Shown here in pieces: positions 44,843 through 55,984 of a stretch of 64,000 nucleotides of DNA. The stretch is taken from positions 29,982,501-30,046,500 of the forward strand of contig CM045733.1 of the NCBI GenBank assembly GCA_024760905.1. Reading direction: 5' to 3'. The translations under genes and the position numbers were made by a program. The DNA is from Plotosus lineatus. Taxonomy: Eukaryota > Chordata > Actinopteri > Siluriformes > Plotosidae. Each line of letters opens with the position of its first letter. Positions within the stretch are counted from its first letter, which is position 1. The notes beneath the pieces were generated by a model, which was not told where the DNA came from, ran no database searches, and saw nothing but the letters and a program-made list of their open reading frames with translations.

Positions 44843-47507
44843 CGTGAGGGAGGGGCACAAGCCAGTGTCTCTCCCTCACACCGGTCCCAAGCCCGGATAA
44901 ATGCAGAGGGTTGCGTCAGGAAGGGCATCCGGCGTAAAACAAATGGCAAATAAAACATGCGAGTTATATCAAGAAAATTCATACCGGATCACTCAAGGCC
45001 CGGGTTAACAACGACCGCCATCAGTGCTGTTAACCAACAGGGTGCTGGTGGAAATTGGACTACTGTTGGTTGAAGACATCAAAGAAGGATAGGCGGGAGG
45101 CGTGTCCGTAGGCAGAGAGAGAAGAGGAAAGGCATGAGTCTAGAACTGAAAGTAGGGACTTTGAATGTTGGAACTATGACAGAAAAAGGTAGAGAGCTGG
45201 CTGACACGATGCAGAGGAGGAAGGTGGACATACTGTGTGTTCAGGAGACCAGCTGGAAAGGTAGCAAGGCTGGAAGCTTAGGAGCAGGATTTAAGCTGTT
45301 TTTTCATGGTGGGGATGGGAAGAGAAATGGAGTAGGAGTCATCTTGAATGAGGAGTTTGTCAGGAATGTTCTAGAAGTGAAAATAGTGTCAAACAGAGTG
45401 ATGAGTCTCAAGTTAGAAATGGAAGGCATGATGTTCAATGTTGTTAGTGCTTATGCCCCACAGACAGGATGTGAGCTAGAAGAGAAGGAGAGATTCTGGA
45501 GTGAGTTAGATGAGGTGATGCAGCATACCCCCAGAGGTGAAAGAGTGGTCATTGGTGCAGACGTCAATGGACATGTTGGTGCAGGCAACAGAGGGGACGA
45601 GGAAGTGATGGGCAGGTTTGGTATCCAGGACAGGAACACAGGAGGACACATGTTGATAGATTTTGCAAAAAAGATGGAAATGGCTGTGGTGAATACTTTC
45701 TTCAAGAAGAAACAGGAGCATAGGGTGACTTATGAAAGCGGAGGTAGGAGCATACAGGTAGACTATATCTTGTGTAGGCGATGTAATTTGAAGGAAGTCA
45801 GTGACTGCAAAGTAGTAGCGGGTGAGTGTTGCCAAACAGCATAGGATGGTGGTGTGCAGGATGACGCTGATGGTGAGGAAGGTGAAAAAGGCAAAGGCAG
45901 AGCAGAAGACAAAGTGGTGGAAGCTGAAAAAGGAGGAGTGTTGTGTTGTCTTCAAGGAGGAGTTGAAACAGGCTTTGGGTGGTCAGGAAGTGCTTCCAGA
46001 TGACTGGACAACTACAGCTAATGTGATCAGGGAGACAGGTAGGAGAATACTTGGTGTATCATCTGGAAGGAGAGTAGATAAGGAGACTTGGTGGTGGAAT
46101 GAGGAAGTTCAGGAGTGTGTACAAAAGAAGTTAGCTAAGAAGAAGTGGGACATTGAGAGGACCGAAGAGAGTAAACAGGAGTACAGGGAGACACAGCGTA
46201 AGGTGAAGGTAGCGGTGTCAAAGGCCAAACAGTATGATGACTTGTATGCTCGGTTGGAAAGTAAAGAGGGAGAAAATGATTTATTCAGGTTGGCACAGCA
46301 GAGTAGTAGAGATGGGAAGGATGTGCAGCAAGTTAGAGTGATTAAGGACCGAGAGGGAAATGTATTGACTGATGACAGAAGTGTGCTGGGAAGATGGAAA
46401 GAGTACTTTAAAGAGCTGATGAATAAGGAACATGAGAGAGAAAAAAGAGTAGAAGAGGTGACTGTTGAGGACCAGGAAGTAGCAAAGATTAGTAAGGGTG
46501 AAGTGAGGAGGGAATTGAAGAGGATGAAGAATGAAAACGCAGTTGGCCCTGATGACATACCGGTAGAGGTGTGGAAGTGTCTAGGAGAGGAAGCAGTAGA
46601 TTTCCTGACAAGAACATTCAACAAGGTCTTAGACAACTCTTATTTTATTTTATTTATTTATTTAAGGGACAATGTACAGGAACATTAAGCTCATAGAGAC
46701 AGAGATGTACTGTACCAGATTATAGCTTAATAGCTAGTTTCCATCTGTAGTCCCTAATTTAGAACGGCCAATTAACCTACAGTGCATGTCTTTGGATTGT
46801 GGGAGGAAACCGGAGCACCCGGAGGAAACCCACACAAGCACGGGGAGAACATGCAAACTCCACACAGAAACGCCCAGGCCGGGAATCGAACCCGGGCCTT
46901 CTTGCTGTGAGGCGGACGTGCTAACCACTACGCCACCAGCAAGTGAGAGGATGCCAGAGGAATGGAGAAGTGTGCTGGTGCCCATTTTTAAGAACAAGGG
47001 AGATGTGCAGAGTTGTGGCAACTACAGAGGGATAAAGTTGATGAGCCATACGATTAAGTTATGGAAAAGAATAGTGGAAGCTAGACTAAGGGCAGAGGTC
47101 AGCATTTGTGAACAACAGTTTGGTTTCATGCCAAGAAAGAGCACCACAGATGCAGTGTTTGCCTTGAGGATGTTAATAGAGAAGTACAGAGAAGGTCAGA
47201 AGGAGCTGCATTGTGCCTTTGTGGATCTGGAGAAAGCATATGACAGGGTGCCGAGAGAGGAACTGTGGTATTGCATGAGAAAGTCTGGAGTGGCAGAGAA
47301 GTATGTTAGAGTGGTGTAGGACATGTATGCAAGATATAAGACAGTAGTAAGGTGTGCTGTCGGTGTGACAGCAGAGTTCAAGGTGGAGGTGGGACTGCAT
47401 CAAGGGTCAGCTCTGAGCCCCTTCTTGTTTGCTATGGTGATGGACAGGCTGACAGATGAGGTTAGGCAAGAATCTCCATGGACTATGATGTTTGCAGATG
47501 ACATTGT
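44843..47507 (+). mobile_element. RTE-clade LINE (copy 5), 5' three-quarters, plus orientation
   Basis: The 5' UTR (GTCAGGAAGGGCATCCGGCG at 44917) leads to an endonuclease frame at 45134-45844 (VQETSWKG, GADVNGHVG). A 2-bp deletion near 45832 shifts into the linker and RT frame (45822-46630). After a SINE insertion (46633-46944) RT resumes with SNYRGIKLM-like sequence, FVDLEKAYDRVP (47218-47253) and FADDIVM at 47488-47508. The match ends abruptly at GACATTGTGAT. The missing 3' quarter lies inverted at 47860-48620. Confidence 0.92.
46633..46944 (-). mobile_element. tRNA-derived SINE (V-SINE-like) inside RTE copy 5
   Basis: The minus strand begins GGTGGCGTAGTGGTTAGCAC (A-box) with perfect B-box GGTTCGATTCC, body TGTGGAGTTTGCATGTTCTC, and a TTTATTTAT-rich 3' end at 46645-46664. 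It interrupts the RT open frame after NKVL. It is the best-preserved copy of this SINE in the window. Confidence 0.85.
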
Positions 47508-47859
47508 GATGCTGCTTTTGTCTGTATTAGCCTTGCAATAGACTGACAACCTGTTCTAGGTGTACCCTGCCTCTTACCTGAGGTCAGCTGGGATTGGCTT
47601 CAGCTTCCCACCAACTATTACAGATAAGCATGAACAGATAGATGGCTCTTGCTGGTGGACTCTGCTTAAATTCTGTCTTTACCACTGATCTACTTGTGCT
47701 GGTCTTCAGCAAGCTCATCAAGCTCAACCGTCTCTCCAGGGCATGCCAGTGAATCTTCAATTTCCTAACACAAACGATCCATATTTAGAATTTTACCTTG
47801 TGACAATCAGCAAACAATTCCTACGGTGCTGTGTTCTCTCCTCACGTGTGTCTTCTTCT
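47508..47859. other. Non-LINE spacer with L2-type SINE tail, part of an inverted segment
   Basis: GTGTACCCTGCCTCTTACCT, GCTGGGATTGGCTTCAGCTT and a TAGATAGATGG-like end (47552-47645) are an L2-type tail. The remainder is unassigned. It probably represents sequence that originally flanked the 3' end of RTE copy 5. Confidence 0.5.
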
Positions 47860-48620
47860 TTTCCTTCCTGCTTTTCCCTTCAGGGGTCGCCACAGCGAAT
47901 CATCTGCCTCCATCTCACCCTATCCTCTGCATCTTTTTCTCTTACACCAACTGCCTTCATGTCCTCCTTCACCACATCCATGAATCGTCTCTTTGGTCTT
48001 CCTCTAGGCCTTCTGCCTGGTAGTTCCAACCTCAACATCCTACTACCAATATACTCACTATCCCTCCTCTGTACATGTCCAAACCATCTCAATCTAGTCT
48101 CTCTGACTTTGTCTCCAAAACGTCTTACACGTGCTGTCCCTCTGATGTGCTCATTCCTGATCCTATCCACCCTTGCTACTCCCAAAGAGAACCTCAACAT
48201 TTTCATCTCTGCTACCTCCAGCTCTGCCTCCTGTCTTTTCCACAGGGCCACTGTTTCTAAACCATACAACATCGCTGGCCTCAACACCGTCTTGTACACT
48301 TTGCCTTTCATTTTTGCCGAAACCTTCCCATCACACATCACACCGGACACTTTTCTCCAACCATTCCAACCTGCCTGCACACACTTCTTCACCTCTTTTC
48401 CACACTCTCCATTGCTCTGGATTGTTGAGCCTAAGTACTTAAAATCCTCCACCTTCCTTATCTCTGCTCCTTGTAACTTCACCATTCCTGTTGGGTCCTT
48501 GGCATTCATACACATGTATTCTGTCTTACTGAGGCTAACCTTCATTCCCCTCCTTTCCAGGGCATACCTCCACCTCTCTTGGTTTTTCTGCACTTGTTCT
48601 CTGCTCTCACTACAGATCAC
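47860..48620 (-). mobile_element. 3' quarter of RTE copy 5, inverted
   Basis: The minus-strand frame at 48620-47880 (246 codons) begins ICSESREQVQKNQERWRYAL, exactly where the plus-strand copy stops (…FADDIV), and runs through FKYLGSTIQS, KMLRFSLGVARVDRIRNEHI and RWFGHVQRRDSEYIGSRM to the CGACCCCTGAAGGGAAAAGC 3' end. It therefore complements 44843-47507. It is open throughout. Confidence 0.9.
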
Positions 48621-49918
48621 AAAACTGTTTCATTTATGACTGCATCACTGCAAAAAATCTCATCGAAATAATCCGGTTTGTGGATAATCTTATGAGTTTT
48701 TCTTTCGAAACAATGTAGACCATATTATGTCAAACTTGAACTTCAGTCCTGTTTTTCTTGTTTATTGGATACATTTGGTAAGTGGTAAGTTTAATGTTTG
48801 GTAATACCCCCATTTCACAGGAGCACGGCAGACTTACAGAAGCAAAAATGTTATCTGCAAACGTTCCGAAATTATTCCCTCATCTTCCATGTCATTCCGT
48901 GTGATTCCGGAGTTATTCCTTAAGTCTTCCTCCACTTCAGTGTGCTTCCAGCTGGCCAAAATATTCCGTAAACGTGCATGTTGAACATGAAAGAAACAAT
49001 TTGACTCTGAGAACTCTGTGACGTCGCCCTCTGGGCAGCGCCATCTTGGAGACGTCACTCCAACTTCAATGTAAAAGGACATGAAGAGTACTGGAATAAA
49101 GTTTATCCTTTTGGTATCGTTTGTTAAACATGCTTCAGAACATAAAATCTCACGCATAAACTGAATTTAGGTACTGTCCTGGAATAATAATTGAAAAAGA
49201 TTTTAATACAACAGTTCAGAGAAAACCGTCGTTTCTCAGTAGAAAGTCTTATTTCTTCAGGAGAGACATCCAGCATCTTCTATCGCTTAGCCAGGGAAGA
49301 CGCACAGCGTTTGAGTGGTATCATAGAGCTTAACTGGTAATTAAAACACACACAAAAAGAGGCTCATTGACAACTTGTGCACGAATGAGGAAAAAGGGGT
49401 GAGACATCAGCTCAACCAATCAGGAGAAAGGAGGACAGCCATTTATAATTAGGGCTTTTTATAAAAATGCAGCTTTTTTTAAAAAATCTGAAGATAAATG
49501 TAGATTTAGTTAACTTGTATACAAATAAGACACAACATGAGGAAAAAACCTTCAGAGGAACCAGACTCAAAAGAGAGAACATGCTTTCGTAGGTGACATC
49601 AGAGAGAATGAATACGAGTGTACTGTACAGTACAGGTTTGATTGAAAGGTTGTTCATTGTGGGTGTAAGGGGTCTTTTATGATTACACACCATTTTCCAG
49701 GCACAAGTTTACAAAATCCAGGTAATCCAAAATCCAAGTAAAGATATTTATTAAAAACAACACACAGCAACAATTTTTGATAAGTAAAATCTATACTTTC
49801 ACTTTCTTAGTTAAGGTGTTTTTGTGCACTGAACTTTTAGTAGAGTATTGTTTTGGGAATGTTTTTGTTGTTGGATTTTTTTAGTAATAATAAAAGTAGC
49901 ATTAAAAATCAAAATGGT
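48621..49918. other. Unassigned sequence
   Basis: GACGTC-containing stretches at 49020-49060 (TGTGACGTCGCC and GGAGACGTCACTCC) and a cluster of ATTCCG/ATTCC words at 48880-48970 are visible. The 107-codon minus-strand frame (48834-49157) has no recognisable domain. No transposon ends were found. Confidence 0.35.
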
Positions 49919-50226
49919 CCAAGGTAAAGTCTGTTTGGCTTTTTACACACAAGCCATAGTGGCTCATCAGGGCGGTGCTTATTCCCGGTTTCTGTAGCGT
50001 GAAGCAACTAGGAGTTCAACTCCTCCTGGATGGGACACTAGTCCATCACAGGTTACATTCCCAGTATATTTTTATTGGCACTCATTTATACTGCTGGGTG
50101 AACAGAGACACACTTGTGGTTGAGACCTTGCCCAGGGGTCTTAGCACAGTTGGGTTCTAACTGGGATTTGAACACATAACCTCCCAATCATGCACGCAGC
50201 ACCTTAACCACTACACCACCGGCCCC
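49919..50226 (-). mobile_element. tRNA-derived SINE, second family
   Basis: The same family as 7187-7506: the minus strand opens GGGGCCGGTGGTGTAGTGGT and ends with AGTGGCTTGTGTGTAAAAAG-like sequence and GGTAAAG. It is not shared by the duplication. Confidence 0.78.
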
Positions 50227-50829
50227 AAGCTAAAAGCTATACTTTCACTTTCTTAGTTAGGGTGTTTTTTGTGCACTGGACTTTTAGTACTGTATATTGT
50301 TTTGGGGGTGTTTTTGTTGCTGTTGTTGGATTTTTAAGTAAAAATAAAAGTAGCATTAAAATGAAAACGGAAGAATGGGATTTTGAGGTGTGTGAAGTTT
50401 TTTAAAATGCTTTGAAATGAAATAGTGGGGTGTAGCAAATATTCTGTGAATAGCTATGTTTCTGTATAGCTTTAGTTATCTGAATATTCGAAGTATTGAC
50501 TTGGTTACTGAGACAAAAGTTATAAATGTCAAGTAAAGTAGAGATTATTTCAATTCGCTTATATGGTTGAGGTATGCATGGTTTGGTACCTGATCATTTG
50601 TGCAAAGAAATAGCAATAGCCACTAAAGTGACAAAAAGAATACAGTAATCAGACATGTTAATGAAAATGGTTATATGATATGATAATAGGAATATGGTTG
50701 GAGGTTAATCACAGGAAAAGTGCTTTCAGTTATCAGTATCTGTGTGAAAAGAATAGTTTGCCAAACATTTTGAAAGAGTGTACAGATGTAAATTAATTTA
50801 GGAGAAGGACAAAGGACCACTTTGGTTAA
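50227..50829. other. AT-rich sequence, no gene recognised
   Basis: Nothing supportable. A short piece (50226-50350) repeats 49780-49890 (TTTCACTTTCTTAGTTA, GTGTTTTT), i.e. the same unique sequence on both sides of the SINE: a ~100-base local direct repeat. Confidence 0.5.
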
Positions 50830-51345
50830 AGTATAATTGTTCATATATACTTCTTTTCCATGGTGGGTATTGAATCAAGTGTCTCGAGGATCACTGCTGC
50901 TGAGGAGTATATCAGCTCATTGGTTTCAGTAGGAATTGCTGTCAATGCTGCAGGTGGTGCTTCACTTAGCTGTTGCAATTGGCATTTCTTGATGTTCAGT
51001 CTTGCCATGATCTTATCTTTCAGTGATATACTTGGGGCTTTGTACCCGATCTCTGGCTCAGGAGTTGATGTTGGCTCCTCTCTGACCTTGCGTTCTGGTT
51101 TGCCCTTGCCGCAGCATTTGTGTTGTACCTCGTCAATCATCGAGCTGTGATAGCAGTTGCCACTTGTGGATGTTGGAACACTGAGCTACTAGTTGTTCCG
51201 CCGTTATTTTCGATTGTGGGTTTCGAAATAACCATTTTTCCCCACATTCTGTTTATGTAGCCCCTCTAACTAGGATTACTGTAGTAGTAGCAGCATTCCA
51301 ACAGAACCAGGTTCTTGCATCTCGCCCATTTCCATCTTGTTCCAG
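50830..51345 (-). mobile_element. N-terminal fragment of an R4/Dong-like LINE ORF
   Basis: The minus strand contains a WKWARCKNLVLLECCYYYSN-like start (near 51330-51270, with stops) followed by an open frame at 51140-50841 with ISLKDKIMARLNIKKCQLQQ and TNELIYSSAAVILETLD. TN-x-LIY-x-x-A is a pattern I associate with the N-terminal part of restriction-endonuclease LINEs. It may be from the same family as 41040-43856, whose copy lacks this part. Confidence 0.5.
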
Positions 51346-51454
51346 TAGCCCATTTTTCATCAAGGTGCTTTGGTTCCCCAACACCAAATGGGCAACGTCT
51401 GAGCCGGCATGTCATTCATTTCTTTATCTCTCATCATTGTGGAAAAGAAGAAGA

Positions 51455-51590
51455 AGAAGTATGAGGTCGGCAATAGTGCCAAGGGTCTTGCCTATTGCTC
51501 ATTTCACCCCTGCTGGGAATCGAACCCTGGTCGCCAGTGTGTAAGTTGGGTGACTTACCAGTTGTGCTACCCAGCTGCTATTATTTACAT
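51455..51590 (-). mobile_element. tRNA-derived SINE head, fourth family
   Basis: The minus strand reads GCAGCTGGGTAGCACAACTG with perfect B-box GGTTCGATTCCC. The tRNA-like part is well kept but is followed by SINE-type sequence (GCAATAGGCAAGACCCTTGG), not a CCA-like end or terminator. I therefore class it as a SINE and not a tRNA gene. Confidence 0.65.
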
Positions 51591-51671
51591 ATTATATAGA
51601 ATATTTATATATTATTATGTGTGTATATAGTACATATATATGTATGTATGTGTATATATGTATATATATTC

Positions 51672-53673
51672 TTCTTGTCCTTTCGGCTTTTCCCTTCAGG
51701 GGGTCGCCACAGCGAATCATTTGCCTCTATCTCACCCTATCCTCTGCATCTTTTTCTCTTACACCAACTGCCTTCATGTCCTCCTTCACCACATCCATTA
51801 ATCATCTCTTTGGTCTTCCTCTAGGCCTTCTGCCTGGTAGTTCCAACCTCAACATCCTACTACCAATATACTCACTATCCCTCCTCTGTACATGTCCAAA
51901 CCATCTCAATCTAGCCTCTCTGACTTTGTCTCCAAAACGTCTTACATGTGCTGTCCCTCTGATGTGCTCATTCCTGATCCCATCCATCCTCGCTACTCCC
52001 AAAGAGAACCTCAACATTTTCATCTCTGCTACCTCCAGCTCTGCCTCCTGTCTTTTCCCCAGGGCCACTGTTTCTAAACCATACAACATCGTTGGCCTCA
52101 ACACCATCTTGTACACTTTTCCTTTCATTTTTGCTGATACCTTCCTATCACACATCACACCGGCCACTTTTCTCCAACCATTCCAACCAGCCTGCACACG
52201 CTTCTTCACCTCTTTTCCACACTCTCCATTGCTCTGGATTGTTGAGCCTAAGTACTTAAAATCCTCCACCTTCTTTATCTCTGCCCCCTGTAACCTCACC
52301 GTTCCTGTTGGGTCCTTGGCATTCATACACATTTCTGTATTCTGTCTTACTAAGGCTAACCTTCATTCCCCTCCTTTCCAGGGCATACCTCCACCTCACT
52401 AGGTTTTCCTGCACTTGTTCTCTGCTCTCACTGCAGATCACAATGTCATCTGCAAACATCATAGTCCATGAGGAATCTTGTCTAATCTCGTCTGTCAGCC
52501 TGTCCATCACCATAGCAAACAAGAAGGGGCTGAGAGCTGACCCTTGATGCAGACTCACCTCCACCTGGAACTCTTCTGTCACACCGACAGCACACCTCAC
52601 CACTGTCTTACATCTCTCATATATGTCCTGCACCACTCTAACATACTTCTCTGTCACTCCAGACTGTCTCATGCAATACCACAGTTCTTCTCTCGGCACC
52701 CTGTCATATGCTTTCTCCAGATCCACAAAGGCACAATGCAGCTTCTCCATTAACATCCTCAAGGCAAACATTGCATCTGTGGTGCTCTTTCTTGTCTTGA
52801 AACCAAACTGTTGTTCACAAATGGTGACCTCTGCCCTTAGTCTTGCTTCCACTATTCTTTCCCATAACTTCATCGTATGGCTCATCAACTTTATCCCTCT
52901 GTAGTTGCCACAACTCTGTACGTCTCCCTTGTTCTTAAAAATGGGCACCAGCACACTTCTCCTCCATTCCTCTGGCATCCTCTCACTCTCTAAGACCTTG
53001 TTGAATGTTCTTGTCAGAAAATTGACTGCTTCCTCTCCTAAACACTTCCATACCTCCACTGGTATGTCATCAGGATCAACTGCCTTTCCATTCTTCATCC
53101 TCTTCAATGCCCTCCTCACTTCACCCTTACTAATCTTTGCTACTTTCTGGTCCTCAACAGTCACCTCTTCTACTCTTTTTTTTCCTCTCTCATGTTCCTT
53201 ATTCATCAGCTCTTCAAAGTACTCTTTCCATCTTCCCAGCACACTTCTGTCATCAGTCAATACATTTCCCTCTCTGTCCTTTATCAATCTAACTTGCTGC
53301 ACGTCCTTCCCATCTCTATTTCTCTGCTGTGCCAACCTGTATAAATCATTTTCTCCCTCTTTACTTTCCAACCGAGCATACAAGTCATCATACGCCCTCT
53401 GTTTGGCCTTTGACACCGCTACCTTCGCCTTACGCTGTGTCTCCCTGTACTCCTGTTTACTCTCTTCGGTCCTCTCTATGTCCCACTTCTTCTTAGCTAA
53501 CCCCTTCTTTTGTACACACTCCTGCACTTCGTCATTCCACCACCAAGTCTCTTTATCTCCTCTCCTTCCAGATGACACACCAAGTATTCTCCTTAGCTGT
53601 AGTTGTCCAGTCATCTGGAAGCACTTCCTGACCACCCAAAGCCTGTTTCAACTCCTCCTTGAAGACAACACAA

Positions 53674-53680
<7 letters not shown>
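51672..53680 (-). mobile_element. RTE-clade LINE (copy 6), 5' end missing
   Basis: An open frame of 459 codons (53635-52256) covers linker and RT (KMKNGKAVDPDDIPVEVWKC, FVDLEKAYDRVP, FADDIVI). A frame change near 52330 leads to 52332-51802 (176 codons) with FKYLGSTIQS and RWFGHVQRR. The 3' end is GGCGACCCCCTGAAGGGAAA at 51700. The element starts abruptly at 53680 against an AT microsatellite. A 9-residue deletion near 52740 removes part of the RT. Confidence 0.9.

Positions 53681-53681
<1 letters not shown>

Positions 53682-53717
<36 letters not shown>
53682..53717. repeat. (AT)n microsatellite between two RTE fragments
   Basis: About 17 AT units at the junction where LINE orientation flips. 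Confidence 0.92.
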
Positions 53718-53720
<3 letters not shown>

Positions 53721-53725
53721 CTATT

Positions 53726-54212
53726 ATATTAGAGTGGTGCAGGAGATGTATAAGAGATGTAAGACAGTAGTAAGGTGTGCTGTCGGTGTGACAGAAGAGT
53801 TCAAGGTGGAGGTGGGACTGCATCAAGGGTCAGCTCTCAGCCCCTTCTTGTTTGCTATGGTGATGGACAGGCTGACTGATGAGGTTCGACAAGAATCTCC
53901 ATGGACTATGATGTTTGCAGATGACATTGTGATCTGTAGTGAGAGCAGAGAACAAGTGCAGGAAAATCTAGTGAGGTGGAGGTATGCCCTGGAAAGGAGG
54001 GGAATGAAGGTTAGCCTCAGTAAAACAGAATACATGTGTGTGAATGACAAGGACCCAAGAGGAACGGTGAGGTTACAAGGAGAAGAGATGAGGAAGGTGG
54101 AGGATTTTAAGTACTTAGGGTCAACAATCCAGAGAAGTGGAGAGTGTGGAAAAGAGGTGAAGAAGCGTGTGCAGGCAGGTTGGAATGGTTGGAGAAAAGT
54201 GTCCGGAGTGAA
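53726..54212 (+). mobile_element. RTE-clade LINE fragment (copy 7)
   Basis: The plus strand encodes RVVQEMYKRCKTVVRCAVGV, GSALSPFLFAMVMDRLTDEV, FADDIVICSESREQVQENLV and FKYLGSTIQRSGECGKEVKK in one open frame (53659-54222). It then stops at the position equivalent to RKVSGV. Because it repeats RT sequence also present in copy 6, it is a separate insertion. It forms an inverted repeat with 52200-52640. Confidence 0.88.
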
Positions 54213-54400
54213 CACAGAATGAACTGAAAATGTTCATAGGCTAACCATGATACAGTGGTCGAAGACCACTCATCTCATTCACTGATTTGCCAAACTGTTT
54301 AATCCTATTAGGATCACCGGGAGGCTGGACACTTTGCTGACACTGGGTGAAAGCAGAATCCACCATGAATCGGATTAAATGGAATAGAATGAAAACCATT
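54213..54400 (-). mobile_element. Degenerate L2-type SINE tail
   Basis: GCCAAACTGTTTAATCCTAT, GGATCACCGGGAGGCTGGAC and GCAGAATCCACCATGAATCG resemble a decayed minus-strand tail. Confidence 0.45.
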
Positions 54401-54671
54401 TGTTATGGGTATGTAAATTAATGTATAAATGTAAATATAGATATAATGAATGTACAAACATTGTGAGTGTAATTGTATTCAGTTGGTGTGCTGTGAATAC
54501 TGACACATGGTATTCCTCAGCTATTTCTGGGCCACTGCTGTTTTGTCTTCATGGTCTGGAACTTTCCAGCAGATTAAGGAATCCTTGAGATGGACCTAGT
54601 TTCACATGCACCCTGGTGACAGGTCAGGTGATTTAAAACGTTCCAGAACAGGAACTTTCAGCCAAACCTCA
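54401..54671. other. No gene recognised
   Basis: Non-coding sequence up to the MITE; nothing supportable is seen. Confidence 0.4.
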
Positions 54672-54673
54672 TA

Positions 54674-55187
54674 CTGTGTTTTCCCCGAAAATAAGACATA
54701 TAAGAAAATAAGACAATAAGGCTTATATATATTTTCTTACCAAAATATGATACTAGGGCTTATTTTTAGGTGATGATGTATTTTATATTTTTCTCTATTA
54801 CATTTATAATATATCTTTGTCTTTATATATTCTTATTTCGTTATATTTGAAAAAAAAAAAATTAATATTTTAACCAGAACTGAATCGAGCGATTTTAGTG
54901 ATTTTTATGGACGCAAGTGTATGTCCTCGTTTTAAAGCAGTCGCTGACGTCATCGACTGAGCCTCAACGCACAATGATTGATGCTTTGACAGCGTACCTG
55001 AGGTAAAGCTGCCTAATAGATGAGTCAGCGCTTTCACCTAGAGCCCGAGATTGCGCGAGTAGCAGGCCAATGAATTGCTGCCACTCTCAACTAGGGCTTA
55101 TTTTAAGGGGAAGGCCTATATTAAAATCATATTGTAAAATCACGCTAGGTCTTATTTTGTGGTTAGGTCTTATTTTCAGGGAAACAG
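54674..55187. mobile_element. MITE with 20-25 bp terminal inverted repeats at a TA site
   Basis: The left end CTGTGTTTTCCCCGAAAATA and the right end (reverse complement CTGTTTCCCTGAAAATAAGA) form inverted repeats. TA dinucleotides flank both ends (54672-54673 and 55188-55189), as for Tc1/mariner-type elements. AAAATAAGAC-type words recur inside both ends. A CRE palindrome TGACGTCA lies at 54945-54952. No transposase is encoded. The superfamily is inferred from the TA site only. Confidence 0.75.
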
Positions 55188-55189
55188 TA

Positions 55190-55265
55190 GTTATTTAATT
55201 TATTAAATGATGTCTTTGTGTTATGCCACGCAAAGTATTTGCTTGTCTCGCACCACTCCAGTCAT
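55190..55265. repeat. Relic of lectin-duplicon flank
   Basis: GTTATTTAATTTATTAAATG followed by GTCTTTGTGTT matches 6484-6520 and, less well, 61694-61730. The MITE inserted at its left edge. Confidence 0.55.
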
Positions 55266-55329
55266 TGTGCATGCTTATTTATTTTTTATACATGGACCAT
55301 AAAACGTGCCCTGCATATATGCTTCCGGG

Positions 55330-55680
55330 AGGAGTTCGGCATCCATTCCTGAGACCCCTCAACTGAAACCTTTCAACGTGGAGGAGCAGCATTGCTACTC
55401 CGAGCTTCTCAGCCTATCTCTATGGGAAAGCCCAGACAACCCGCGATACTTGAACTTCTCCACTTGGGGCAGAAGTTCATTTCAGACCAGGAGGGTGCAT
55501 TCCATCCTTTTCCAACTGATAACCATGGTCTTAGACTTGGAGGTGCTCGGCTGTGAATTGCTACAATGAAAGCTGGAGGTCCAGAATCGATGAAGCCAAA
55601 AGGACAATGTCATTAAAAAAGCTCCAATGACCACCAAACCAGAACCCCATCATGTGGGCACCGAGACCTATCCTATGTCC
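55330..55680 (-). mobile_element. Rex3-type LINE fragment
   Basis: The minus strand holds SKTMVISWKR-like sequence and the LPQVEKFKYRGL-like YLG region near 55450-55540. GATGAAGCCAAAAGGACAAT at 55590 and the flanking GACCACCAAACCAGAACCCC match the Rex3 copies at 58030 and 58450. Short and decayed. Confidence 0.6.
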
Positions 55681-55709
55681 TCTGATTATCACTATTCTTA
55701 AATATATAT

Positions 55710-55945
55710 ATCGTGTGTGTGTGTGTGTGTACGAGACTATGAGAATTGCATATCATACTGTAATATAGTGTAGAGATCATGATTAATGCAGTGCATTCTT
55801 TTGTTGACCTGATAATTGGCTCTCCAGAGCAAATAATTTTAAAAGTCAGTCCCGTGTAAACATGTTTGTGCTGGTTAAGGTGCATGGTATTCCCTAAGTG
55901 GGGCAGTTCAAGGCAGGTGTGTGTGTGTGTGTGTGTGTGTGTTGT
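55710..55945. repeat. Two (GT)n microsatellites with spacer
   Basis: GT runs at 55711-55730 and 55916-55940 flank 180 bases of unassigned sequence. Confidence 0.85.
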
Positions 55946-55984
55946 TAGCATCCCCCCCCACTAGAATTAGATAGTCATAATGGC

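Noticed and set aside
46910..46944. Possible tRNA gene (perfect A- and B-box on the minus strand)
   Set aside because: The sequence continues into a SINE body and repeats elsewhere, without a cloverleaf 3' end or T-run terminator. The same applies at 51455, 36745, 7187 and 16749.
48834..49157. 107-codon minus-strand frame as a gene
   Set aside because: The translation has no domain and the region contains GACGTC words and repeated ATTCC motifs more like transposon debris. Evidence is too weak.
53659..54222. Twin-priming origin for the opposed RTE pieces around the AT tract
   Set aside because: The plus piece repeats RT sequence already present in the minus piece, whereas twin priming would give upstream sequence. 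Two separate insertions fit better.
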